The position numbers and the translations under genes were made by a program. Positions 43,411 through 54,189 of a DNA stretch of 64,000 bases are shown piece after piece. The notes beneath the pieces were generated by a model. The model worked only from the letters and a program-made list of their open reading frames with translations, searched no databases and had not been told where the DNA came from. Position 1 is the first letter of the stretch, and each line of letters starts with the position of its first letter. The stretch is taken from positions 1,118,501-1,182,500 of the forward strand of contig JAUIRK010000889.1 in the NCBI GenBank assembly GCA_030549495.1. Direction: 5' to 3'. The DNA comes from Nectonema munidae. Lineage: Eukaryota; Nematomorpha; Nectonematoida; Nectonematidae.

Positions 43411-45840
43411 TCTTCTCAATATTGTATTGAAAGGTTTGCAATAGAAGACATTGTTAATCAGTCAGACCTTGTTTATCCAACAACTCCAGTATCCGATACT
43501 AACAAATTTCCCAAATATTTTGACATTCACAGACTTAATTGCCTTCAGCAAAGTTGAGTATGAGACACCCACCTTATTTAGAGTAAACAGTAATTGAAAT
43601 ATATATAAAAAGCTGACAGGAAGACATCATCTTCCTGAGAATACCATTTACATAAGAAGGTAGTTCGTTTCTTCAGAAACACATAAAGCATCTAGACAGA
43701 TTTTCACCACCATGCAGTTCATCAAAACACATCCATGACACTACAAGAGTATAGGAGGAATTATTTGAGCCTAGAAATAATGAGGCTCTTTCTTTTCGAG
43801 GAAAAAGTCTCCAAATCTAATCTTTAATTACAATGATGAGTACGCTGACCCTTACGGCAATGAAGGCATTTATATAATGGAGCCTGAGAATATTTAAAAG
43901 AAATCTATATTATATATTTAATGCGGTCTTTTATCATGTAAGGGTTACGCAAACTCTTTGATCTAATTTGATAGAAAAATTGTTCATTTTAACCAATCAA
44001 ATTGCGCGAGATTTTGAATATTTCCTGATTTTTTTTATAAAATCGACTGCGCTAAAATCTCGCTTGTCATGTCTAAAAAAATAAGTAAAGGTCATTGGGT
44101 ATCAAATTATATAATGTAATGTGTAATAATTATATTTATTTTTAATATAATTTTATTACAGGAATCGTTAGCAAACTCGCAATAAAAGTTAGAAATCGCC
44201 TTCCACAAACACCACCTCTATATTTGATCTAGCTTTTTAATCTCCCACCTCTTAATCCATTTTGTCCATTACAAGCAGACGATTTTCGAAATTCCTATTA
44301 ATTACAATATAAAAAGCTATCGTCTTTGTAAATTGACCTGCACTGGAGCTCTACCCTTTATAACGCCTCTAGCTATACACTATTTAACGCAATTAATGAT
44401 AAAAAATCTGCTAAAAAGCGCCATTTTTGCTTTGAAAAAAGAACACTTGAAATATTATTTTCACGCTATTCACCAGCTGTATCTGTTGCTGACATTTTTT
44501 AGACGTCGTTTACTCGATATTGTAAGTTTTTTGAGTATAGACGTTGCCTACCTAGATAGAAAAGATCACTTGCTACTACTAAAAAGTAAATTGCTGTCAC
44601 ATCATTTGATTATATAATAATTATTGTATAAGAGAAGAAGCAGGATGATATAATAGCGAAATGTGGGAGTAAAAATGAGCATTCAATTTTTAATGTCAAA
44701 CTCAAAAAAACTTCTTTATAAATGCATATGTAATTTCAATTTTGTTCGATAACCAATATTTATTTAGTTTTTTTGGAATTTTGTGAAACTTTCTTAAGGA
44801 CCATTTATCTACGTATTTCCAGTTTTTCAATTTTTTCCGACATATACAAACTGAACAAGATAAGTCAATTGTTTAAGCTTTTTGAGTTTGTATAAAATGG
44901 CTGAAAAATAGTACTGATTCCTAATAAAAGTTAAAAAACTTCATTTAATGAAAATTGTCCAAACTAAAAAACATAAGTTTTAGAACATAATTGACTAGTT
45001 ATTATTCTTTTATAAAGAAGTTTCCTTGAGGTTGGCATGAATTAGTTACTCCCGAGAGACGCTCTATCTTTTCAGGGCTATTTTTCTGATTCCACTTAGA
45101 AAAAATAATAAAATATTGATTTATTTTTTGATCTTACATTCATAAGGCATTAGTGTCTGACAAATGACGTCTGACTAGTACTACAACATGATAATTGTGG
45201 CTCTGACATTTTTCTTGCCTTTCTGTATGCTTGTTTGAGACCTCCACTTTTTCATCATCAAATTCATTTTTTAGTAATTAAATATCATAGATTCTTCCCT
45301 TATTATTAAAAAAATTACGACTTTTATAACAGAAAATTTTAAAGGTATTAGAATGTTATCGGTATTATATTTCGCTTTTCAACGAATCACTTATGTATAG
45401 CTACATAATACCTACAACCTAATTTCACTATAGGACTGGATTGGAAAAGTAGTTTTATTGTTTTATTAAAGATGAAAAATTGGGTTTGAAGCACAAAGCA
45501 AACTCAGTGTGAAAGTTTACAGCGAGTTAGATTTATTACAAACAAAGACATAGGCTAAAGATTTTCTCATCCTCTCACCGATTGTCAACAGGTATGATTC
45601 ATATCAAATGAATTGGTTAGGTTACTCTGAACTGAAACACTTTGACGCTTGCCCATTATTTCCCAGATTCTTTTTTTATTTTATATTGATTAAAAAATAA
45701 ATAGTTTTTTTGGAAATTTTGATTTATATACTGTCACCAAATCGCAACACTATGATAAAACAAGTACAATTGAATTTTTTTATTCTTTATGATAAAATAT
45801 AAAACAATGCACAAACCCACATCACATTTAGAACACTGTG
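43411..45840. other. No gene recognised
   Basis: AT-rich. A GCAGACGA word near 44275 with ATCGTC at 44320 could be a MITE remnant. The + strand frame at 44333-44617 resembles nothing I know. Confidence 0.4.
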
Positions 45841-45853
45841 TTCTTCCAATAGA

Positions 45854-46553
45854 TATACTGCTGTGATTAAAAAAGTTAAACGGCATTTGTGGTATCTGAG
45901 TCAGGATTTGATTGGTTTGGCTTTGTTTTCTTCAAAAACATCGCAAGAAGAAAAGAAGTTAATGCTTTTTAATCTCCACAATCAAAAAGAGAAAAGCGAC
46001 TGTTTTTATCGTTTAGAAATGAAGAGCAACGTAGTTTTATGTCGCTCTGATTTGACTACCTTAATTACTCGAAGATCCCAAATTTTTTTTCGTTGTCTAA
46101 AACTTTATGTTCCAAAAAATTTGAATGACCTTGAAGACATTGAAATTTCAATAAAATGTGTTAATGCTGTTGCAGAACGAGCTGTAAAACTTGCAGAAGA
46201 TTATAAAGATTTAACTAGAAATGATGAAGAAAAACATTTCCTTTATCAAGTTGTTGAACATCATCGCAAGTTATTTCCTTCATCTAATAAAAGCCTTTTC
46301 ACTTCTAAAATTTAATTTTTTTAAAGCTTCACTTTCAGATTGATTTTTTGTTTGTATAAATAATAAAGATGTTTTAATTTTTTCCAACATCATATATATG
46401 AACAACATTAGCATATATTATATATAACATGTGAATATGCTCTGAGCGAATCCAAATTTTAAAAATTTTGTTTTGAAAATTCACATAAATTTTATTTTTA
46501 TGAATTCACATTGTTCTAGAGGGTTTGCAAAAAAATTTTTTTGTCAAATTTTG
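45854..46553 (+). pseudogene. Inverted C-terminal part of the hAT-like element
   Basis: The + strand encodes VKRHLWYLSQDLIGLALFSS and AERAVKLAEDYKDLTRNDEE plus FLYQVVEHHRKLFPSSN, stop at 46315. This is the C-terminus of the same family whose N-terminal and central parts lie on the minus strand at 47911-46554. The two halves are joined tail to tail at a shared 7-base word, TATACTG, and the frame across it is consistent. So this segment was one element, inverted in place. Confidence 0.8.
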
Positions 46554-47911
46554 GGACACCCTACAGTATAGATTTCAAAGTCTATTTCTTTGTAACTTTC
46601 TAGTTCTTGTAAAAACTCTAAATCATTTAGAGGTGCATCTTGAGTTATATTTGCTGTGTACCATCTCTTTATATAAAGAAAAACATTAAAGATGTTTATT
46701 CGGCAAAGTTTATGAGTTTCTTCTTCAGAAATTTTAAATTCTTTCCTGAGTAAGTATATTTTCAAGCAGTGAATTCCTTTTGCCATCCATCTGGCTCTGT
46801 AAAATGCTCCCGGACGATTGAAGTGAACATTCTTTTGTTTATGACCATTTAGAAAAATTTGAGAAAGAAACAATAGTTCTCTGTAATCATCTCTAGGTTG
46901 GAATTGTGTTAATTGGTTTTCGATAAAAATTAAAGTTTCATCTTTCTTCATTTTAAACCATTGTGATGATTTTTCATTTTTTTCGAAGTTGTCAAAAGGC
47001 AAAAACTTGGATTTATCTAATTTAGACCACTGATTTCTGAAGCAAGCGAAAAGTTCTACGAAAGGACCACGAGTATTGAAAAAAGAATCAAAAACTTTTG
47101 ATATCAATATTTCAAGAATATGATTCCGACATGGTAAAAAAAGAATTTCAGAATTTAATTGTTCTCTTATTAATTTGCATGCTCCATTGTGGATTCCTGT
47201 ATTAACTGATGTTGTGTCGAAGCATAAAGCAGAAACCCATGGAATTACATTTGGCCAATCATTTAATACATTTATAACTGCTTCTGAAATGTTTTTTCCT
47301 GTTGTTGTTAGAATTTTGGGAATAGCTAAAATTTTTTCAATACTTTTTCCACTGACTAAAATAGGTATATGGTCAAATTTTTTTCCATTTAAATCAGAAA
47401 TCAATTTACCATCAAAATGAAGTATCAAAGGAACATTTGGAGCAAAGTTTTTTTTATTTCATCAGGTTTTTTCTATTATCATGAGTCTACGAGAACGATG
47501 GATGCTTGACACTGCTTGGCTCACATATGTATCTGTTCGATCTAAAGCTAATAAAAAGTTTGGATTTTGAATAATTTTTTTTGAGTATGATTGTTTATTC
47601 TTATCAACTTTGTCAACACATGAAGTGCCAATATTCTTCTCAGAATCTTGACTTGATGTGTCACCATCAGAATTAGACTCTACCCATGTTTTGGATAGTA
47701 ATGATATGATTTCTGATTTACTTCTTTTTTTTCTTTTCTCTTCAGCACTTTTACGCGTTTCTTTGAGAAAAACTTTACGAGAATATTGAAGATCTTCTTT
47801 ATCGATATACATTTTCCTATCAGTTCTCTGATCATTCAAAAAGATTTTGTCTTGTTCGATTTTAACAAGTTTTAGTACATCAGCATGTGAAGTATCAAAG
47901 TGCTTGATCAA
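46544..47911 (-). pseudogene. hAT-like 'DTT.xNTG' transposon protein, N-terminal and central part
   Basis: The frame 47911-47462 is a charged N-terminal region (IKHFDTSHADVLKLVKIEQD; YSRKVFLKETRKSAEEKRKK). The frame 47428-46544 (294 codons) has MILHFDGKLISDLNGKKFDH, IPILVSGKSIEKILAIPK, CFDTTSVNTGIHNGA, LPCRNHILEILIS and APLNDLEFLQELESYKEIDF. It is homologous to the relic at 8793-10094 but far better preserved, with one frame break between the two frames. After YTV the frame runs into non-homologous sequence, because the rest is inverted (45854-46553). Confidence 0.75.
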
Positions 47912-47974
47912 AATACTTTCAAAAATAACTTCCTTTTGTCTTTGCTTTTTTCCCCCACGTTTTTTATTGGTTTT

Positions 47975-48440
47975 TTATTGGAGGTTATGTATCTGGGATT
48001 AAACAAGCAATGAGGAATAAGCGAATAAAATTAGGTTATAAAGTCTTTTGTTTAAATACAGATTCAGGTTTTCTAAGAAAGTTTGAAATATACCAAGCTA
48101 AAAGTAGTATTCAAACTTTATACACTAAAGAGTTTGGAGTGGGTGTCGGTATTTTTTTTAAGTCTTTTAGATGAAAAATGGAAATATAAACACTGTTGTA
48201 CTGATAACTATTTTACTTCAATATAACTTCTAAAAGAACTGACAAAACGAGAAGTTTTATTTACAGGAGTGAAAGAAAAGATCGATTATAAAAATTGCAA
48301 ATTTTGAAGAAAAAAATTAGTTGAAAGAGGTTCGTATGATTTCAAGGTTGAGACTTCTTCAAATACTTAGTTTATTGGAAGGACAATTGTCAATGTTGAT
48401 TTTATAGTTACATACATAAAAAAACTAAAACATATCTGTT
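47975..48440 (+). mobile_element. piggyBac transposase fragment B
   Basis: The + strand reads KQAMRNKRIKLGYKVFCLNT, DSGFLRKFEIYQAK, then after breaks TDNYFTSI and LLKELTKREVLFTGV, ERGSYDFKVET. These match the piggyBac core (KP.K.GYK...G...FEIY.GK, FDN.FTS..LL..L...G....GT). No termini visible. Confidence 0.75.
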
Positions 48441-48669
48441 TTACGGATTCAATGCATTATATATTTTCTCTATACAGATCTGTAATTCGCTCTAAAAATG
48501 GCATTTTCAATTAGTGATATTCATGACACAAGCTTCTTTATACAACGCTAAAAATTGCGATATGTTTTGTGATTGTCTATAAAAAAAATCAATTTTGTTA
48601 TGAATAACTATTTTAAATCATCATATATCGATAATTTCTAGTTAATTCATTTTACTCTTTTGTACAACA
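48441..48669. other. Upstream region of the acidic-protein gene
   Basis: AT-rich. No clear TATA box or initiator could be singled out. Confidence 0.3.
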
Positions 48670-49590
48670 ATGAATAGTCTTTTTAATATAATTCGAATAT
48701 TACTTCTCTGCTTAAGTGCAATTTATGCGCTTTCGCCAACATTAAGTGTAAGTAATCATAATGGTAGTAGCATAGAAAAAACGGCAAATCCAACGAGTAA
48801 CACCAATTCCACGCAAGATAGCATGGATTGGCCAATCGAATTTCGAACATATTTCTCGCATATGGAAACATCTAGACAAAAGGCAAAGGACATATATTTA
48901 AAAATTAAAAGAATAAGGATTGAGGTACGCCCACCCAATTTTCAAGATATTCAAGATAAGATATATGTAAATGTAAATAATACCAACATAAATAACAACA
49001 CTAACATAAATAAGCTCGATTCTAATGGAATAAAGGGCACCCCTTTGAAAAATTCAAGAAATGATGAAGGAAGCAAAAGTGGTTCTAAGTTTGTAAAAGT
49101 CAAGAATAAAAGGGAGGAGGATGATAAAAAAATTGAGAATTATCAAAATGAAAATGATGATTCAGATGTGAAAGGAAATGACATTGAAAATAAAATTGAA
49201 GATGTTAACGATAAAGATAAGGTAAATGATAAAGGTGTAGAACATGGTGATGTTCAAAATGAAGAGGATAAAGATAATGAAAATGGCAAGCAAGATGTTA
49301 ATAATAAAGATAATGGGGTTGATGACAATGGTGTGAAAGATGATGATGATAATGACGATGTTGAATTGGAAGAGGATGATGATGTTGAATTAGAAGAAGA
49401 TGATAATGAAGATGATGATGACGATGAAAATGATGATGTTGAATATGAAGATGATAATGATAATAAAAATGATGATGTTGAAGATGAAGAAGATGATGTT
49501 GAATATGAAGATGATCATGATGTTGAAGATGATGATAGTGTAGAAAACGATGATGATGTTGAAGACGATAATGATGATGAATATCGATGA
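48670..49590 (+). CDS. Secreted, extremely acidic protein (306 aa)
   Basis: Single open frame from ATG 48670. Residues 1-21 (MNSLFNIIRILLLCLSAIYA) look like a cleavable signal peptide. A Ser/Thr/Asn-rich region, a short segment with WPIEFRTYFSHMETSRQ and a run of Asn-rich residues with several N-x-T/S sites follow. From about residue 150 the protein is almost all Asp/Glu/Asn/Lys. The last 90 residues are nearly continuous DDD/EDD with repeated DVELEEDD and DVEYEDD words. I recognise no family. Such proteins bind Ca2+ or other cations or mineral, but that is inference. Neighbours are transposon debris. The coding GAT-rich repeats may vary in length. Confidence 0.65.
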   Translation: MNSLFNIIRILLLCLSAIYALSPTLSVSNHNGSSIEKTANPTSNTNSTQDSMDWPIEFRTYFSHMETSRQKAKDIYLKIKRIRIEVRPPNFQDIQDKIYVNVNNTNINNNTNINKLDSNGIKGTPLKNSRNDEGSKSGSKFVKVKNKREEDDKKIENYQNENDDSDVKGNDIENKIEDVNDKDKVNDKGVEHGDVQNEEDKDNENGKQDVNNKDNGVDDNGVKDDDDNDDVELEEDDDVELEEDDNEDDDDDENDDVEYEDDNDNKNDDVEDEEDDVEYEDDHDVEDDDSVENDDDVEDDNDDEYR

Positions 49591-49854
49591 AGATAATGTC
49601 TAAATTACCAATATAATATTACTTTTTACTTTTTAATTTTACTTTTTTTTTATATATTTTTATTTATAATTTCTTTATTTATTTTTTTAATTTTAACTAT
49701 TTATTTTGTTTTTTTTCAAATGTAAAATAAAGACAAGTTGATGCTTTAGCTGGGAGGTGTAAATGTTTTAAAAAGGGCTAAATGAGGAAAAGTTGAGATT
49801 TTTGGTAGATAATGTAAAAGTGAATGTCGTTATACTTATTTTATATAAGCAATG
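49591..49854. other. 3' flank of the acidic-protein gene and one minisatellite unit
   Basis: AATAAA at about 49726 may be the poly(A) signal. At 49755-49806 one diverged copy of the 50.7-kb minisatellite unit occurs (GGGCTAAATGAGGAAAAGTT). Confidence 0.4.
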
Positions 49855-50335
49855 ACAGAATTCACATATGTCGAATGTATGCGGATAGCTTCGCCATTTC
49901 AAGGAAGTGAGCGCCCTTGCCTTGCACAGTTTGTCGAATTGTCGGCGACTAAACTGGCACCCCATTGAGCCCAGCTGGATGAGGAAGGGGAATGGACACC
50001 CTGCAGGACCAAAAACAAGACCTGTCGAAGGGCGGATGAGCTCACTGCGAGCAAACCCCCATTCACATGTGGTCGGAGATGGCGACACCAGATTGTCTAA
50101 TCCAAGGAAGACTTGTGATCTTTACGCCAGGCAACATCCATGGATCAAAGAAAGTTGAGGGAGCTGGGGAAAAGAACGAAGTGCACCTACAGCCTATTGG
50201 CTAAGGATAAAACACCATCTTCAAATCAGGCCACAATGAGTGTGAGATCTGGCTCACATGATACCCCCGCTTTTGAGCGGGTAATACCTCATCTTGAGGG
50301 GGGACCTGAATTCTAGGAAAAATTTCAATTATCTA
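49855..50335. other. GC-rich island of unknown origin
   Basis: About 480 bp much richer in G and C than anything around it. Two small hairpins lie near the right end (CCCGCTTTTGAGCGGG near 50264 and CCTCATCTTGAGG near 50287), then a GGGGGGACC. Frames on both strands are short and match nothing. It could be an unrecognised SINE or MITE interior, or foreign DNA. Confidence 0.4.
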
Positions 50336-50340
50336 AACCA

Positions 50341-50380
50341 GCGTTCCCAAAAAGTGGTGCATACGCCCCATTAGTCGATC
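50341..50380 (+). repeat. hAT-type terminal repeat, single end
   Basis: CAGCGTTCCCAAAAAGTGGT followed by GCATACGCCCC has the look of hAT termini (CAG.G.T.CCCAAA...GTGG). No partner end recognised. Confidence 0.4.
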
Positions 50381-50699
50381 ATTTTTAATTTAATGGTGGA
50401 CAAAAATAATATCAAGTACTAATAAAAATTACTAAGAAATAACAATAGTGATAAATTTTGAGTAAAATTTTTTTGTACCTTAGATATAACACACCTGCTA
50501 ATCCTACATCCATCTTTCTCAATGAGTGCCCTTTCCAAGTGTTATACCAAATTTTGAACTGTTGCTTAACTGTTAAGGTGTTTGGATAGTGCAAACGACA
50601 CTCATCTTTGAGGCTCATTTCGATTCACAAAAATGTGCATGGCAATCTCATTCAACTAATGAGACCTAAAAGGATTCAAACTGATGTTGGATTGGCTTT

Positions 50700-50960
50700 C
50701 TTTTTGTAACAGATAAAGTTAAGTCTTTTGCAAGAAGATGTTAAAGTTTTAATGTCGGCCAAATAAATAAAAGTTAAGACTTTTGCAAGAAGATGTAAAA
50801 GTTTTAATATAGCCCAAATGAAGAAAAGTTAAGACTTTTGCAAGATGTAAAGTTTTTAATATCGGCAAATGAAGAAAAGTTAAGACTTTTGCAAGAAGAT
50901 GTAAAGGTTTAATGTCGGCCAAATGAATAAAAGTTAAGACTTTTGCAAGAAGATGTAAGA
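50700..50960 (+). repeat. ~55-bp minisatellite, five units
   Basis: Five head-to-tail copies of a unit containing AGTTAAGACTTTTGCAAGAA, GATGTAAAAGTTTTAAT and GTCGGCCAAATGAATAAA. Small indels between copies. The LINE 3' end abuts the last unit. Confidence 0.9.
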
Positions 50961-52395
50961 AGAAGAAATTTATTTACAAATTCGATACACACATAAGAAG
51001 TCATTATGATTAATAGGTAGCGTAATTCAAAAGAAAAAAAAAGAAAAAAGTTTGAATAATGTTATGTAGAATAATATTAGGAGAACAATATTAAAAATTG
51101 AATGAAGACATGCAAGCGGATGTATTTCCAAAGGTTTATGAAAACCGCTTCAGGAAAAATACACCATCAAAGAGACAAGGAGATTAAAAAGTAAATAGAG
51201 CATCAGGATGAAATGAGTACATGAAATATCATTAGCTAATTATTTTGACAAATATAGCAATTAACAACATTACAAGTTGTTTTTTCTCTATATGAAGAAA
51301 TGAACCAATCTTTCATGATGAGTTTCATTTTCTTTACTGAAGAGCAACTTTCTGCTATGAAGGTTCTGTATTTTTCGTAAAAACAAACAACTTTGTATCT
51401 TATAGAAAGCTTAGAAGCTTCAAGTCTGAAACGCGGTTTATCTAGATTCATAACATTTCTGAAAAAAATAGGAAGGTTTTGAAGTGAAAAGTATAATATT
51501 TTGAAAATGATTATGCGAAGAGTTCAAATTGGAAAGGATAAATATTCCAATTTTTTGAGTATAAATGTCTTCCAACTTTAACAAGTCAAGTTTGACAAAG
51601 AGTTCAGTTGTGTGAGACATTTTTTTTGAATGGGTAACAATTCGGATAGCTTTTTTATACAAAACAATTAAGCGATGTAAATTACAGTGCCCAAAGTTGA
51701 CCAAGCTGTAATAAAGATGAGGAAGAAAGAGAGTTTTTAGTAATATCAGAACTTTAGTTGGAAAGAGCTTTCTGGTATGAGCTAATATACCATTTATTTT
51801 GGCGAGCTTTATAGAAAGATAAGTAATGTGCTGATTAAAACTGAGATTATTTTCAATTATTAAACCAAGCAAATTCACTTCAGAAAAGATTTTCAAGTTC
51901 AGCTTGTCAAACAAAAAAGTTTCCACGATGTTTATCAGAGCAGTACGGAAAAATTAATGTTACATCATCTGCGTATATTAAAATATCAAAAAAGTCAGTG
52001 CTGTTGATAAAATCATTCATATATACAATAAAAAGCAGTGGACCTAAGATAGATCCCTGTGGCACTCCTCTGGTTATGTTGTGATAAGAAGAATTTGCCT
52101 TATTATCTTCCAAATATTTTGATATCTGAATAAAAATATCTTTTCGAAAATTTTTCCAATCGTTGGAATAATTGAAATAGGTCTAAAAGAAGATAACTTC
52201 AACCCTTTGTCTTTTTTAGGGACAGGTACAACGCTATTGACTTTTAAAACATCTGGAAAAACTGAAGTATCCAGGCATTGATTAAAGCAGTTGCAGAGTA
52301 ACAGAGATAAAAATGGCTTCACAAGCTTTATATGATATATGCTTAGACCATAAGCGTCTTTGGCTTTACTATTTGACAACTCTTCAATAGCAAAA
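50961..52395 (-). mobile_element. CR1/Jockey-group LINE, 5'-truncated, second family
   Basis: Minus strand in order: [78 protein letters not shown], the catalytic [29 protein letters not shown] and KAIRIVTH. The C-terminal region ends near 51236 and is followed by a 3' UTR. The 3' end is AATAAATTTCTTCTTCTT, a short repeat rather than poly(A). Three frame breaks. It differs clearly in sequence from the LINE at 24.4 kb. Confidence 0.85.
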
Positions 52396-52396
52396 A

Positions 52397-52562
52397 AAAA
52401 TACAAAGTTGTTTGTTTTTACTAAAAATACAGAAGCTTCATGGCAGAAAGGACGCTTATGTCAAACTATGAACAAATTCGTATCGATGAGGAATCGAATC
52501 CAGAGGCTTCCATTCTGAGTCCATCATCTCAACCAACCTGCCATGCCACTTTGTATGCTGTA
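52397..52562 (-). repeat. tRNA-derived SINE, family 2
   Basis: On the minus strand: TGGCATGGCAGGTTGGTTGAG with A-box-like TTGGTTGAGATG, then B-box-like GGATTCGATTCC. A tail ending in an A/T-rich stretch meets the 5' break of the LINE. Unlike family 1 in its body. Confidence 0.6.
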
Positions 52563-52867
52563 GGGGATACGTCAAATTAGTTTTCAAAAAACTTAAGTTA
52601 TGCTGTAAAATTTTTTAGTTTTTTTGTATCTCTATAACTTTTTCTAATAGACATTTTTTTCCTTAAAAGTTATTATAAAAGGCAAATCATTGCAAAATGT
52701 TAAAAGTTATTTTACTTTTTGTAGCTTGCATCAATTTAGCTTTTAAACTATTTTTGAATGATGATGAAAAAAATGAAATAAAAATGAGTCTAACAATATT
52801 CATTGATATAAAATTGTAACGATTGAAAACTATTTTAATTTAACTCTAAATGCAAATTAGACAGAAG

Positions 52868-53065
52868 CAGTTGTGTAGCCAAAAAAAAGTTGATAGAAGG
52901 GGCCCAATTTAAAAACAAAAAACTTGCGCAACATTATTTATACTTTCTTAATCCTTTCATTGGAGAAATTTTCAAAAACTGATATCGCATAAGATGCATG
53001 GGGACACCATGAGGTACATAGGAGAGTGGGCATGGTCCCTCATCCCCAGCCTAGCTACGTCACTG
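52868..53065. mobile_element. hAT MITE with 8-bp target duplication
   Basis: Starts CAGTTGTGTAGCC and ends CTAGCTACGTCACTG, imperfect inverted ends, with the GTAGC phrase common in hAT MITEs. Flanked by GACAGAAG (52860-52867) and GAGAGAAG (53066-53073), 7 of 8 bases alike, as expected for hAT. 198 bp, no ORF. Confidence 0.65.
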
Positions 53066-53073
53066 GAGAGAAG

Positions 53074-53829
53074 AGAGCTGAATGAAATAGGAGAGCTTGA
53101 GTGAAAGAAGAGAACGATTGAGTTTTAGCAAAGAAAGCGGAAGATAGAAGATGAGAAAATCTAGTGGATCATCAACATGCGTTTGCTCAAAAATACTACA
53201 TTGCTTGTAAAATATGTTTGACAGGAATTTCAGAGCAGCTTGGCATGATGTTTGATTGATTCGAAAGTCTGAATTCCCTCTTTTATTCTCTTGTCTTATA
53301 TTATCATGTATTCGAATGATCATTACATTCTATAATGCGATCATTATACATGTTTTATAAACAAGCAGCAACTCTCACTTATAGAAAATTATTGGGGGGC
53401 GAAGGGTCCAATCTTAAAATAATGTTTTGTGATAAAAAATTTCACGAAAAAATAGAATTTTCAAAAACACTAGCATAATTTTTAATCTTTGCTTACAATT
53501 TTCAAACACTTTGCTATTTTTAAGCTAAATTGAATTAATCCAAAATGAGATTATCAAGAGTAGAAGTAGCGCCACACAGATGTAAGTCCACACTTTTAAA
53601 TTCAAAAAAACTATTTAATGCTTTGTATGGCGTCTCATTCCATGGTAAAATAATTTTATTTATATGATGAGGTTATAAACACATAAATGGATGCATTTTT
53701 TCATAATCTTCATCTAAGTGAGTGAGCAGTTTTCATCACATCCTCAGTTTTAACTTACGAAGATGATTTCTTGATTTTAAAGGCGTTTGATTTTGTTGCG
53801 AATATAAATGGGTTAAATCAACTTTCTTA
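53074..53829. other. No gene recognised
   Basis: AT-rich sequence left of the 4.6-kb TTAA element. Nothing matched. Confidence 0.45.
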
Positions 53830-54189
53830 TTAACCCTATTAGTGCTGGGGGCGTAAAACGCCCCCCCCCTTCGCTAAAAAATTAATTGTAGAAAATTGGC
53901 TGAATCATATCCCTTCAAATTTTGTGACTTTTCCTAAAATCCCTAGCTGCATCTTTTGAAACCATTTTCATAGTAGTTGAATGACCCCTTCATGTCCAAA
54001 ACTGTCAATCAAAATAAAAAATTAAATTTTTGATCAAAATTTTGACATTATCTGTATTTAACCTTATAACTTAGGATCTATATTATATAATACCCTGAAA
54101 ATTTATAATTATATACAGTTTGGAACGCATAACACTTTATATATTTAATTTTTTCAATAATCATGGCTACTTTTTAGAAAATGTCAATC

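Noticed and set aside
44333-44617. 94-codon + strand ORF as a gene
   Set aside because: No recognisable motifs, AT-driven Leu/Ile-rich composition, no support from neighbours.
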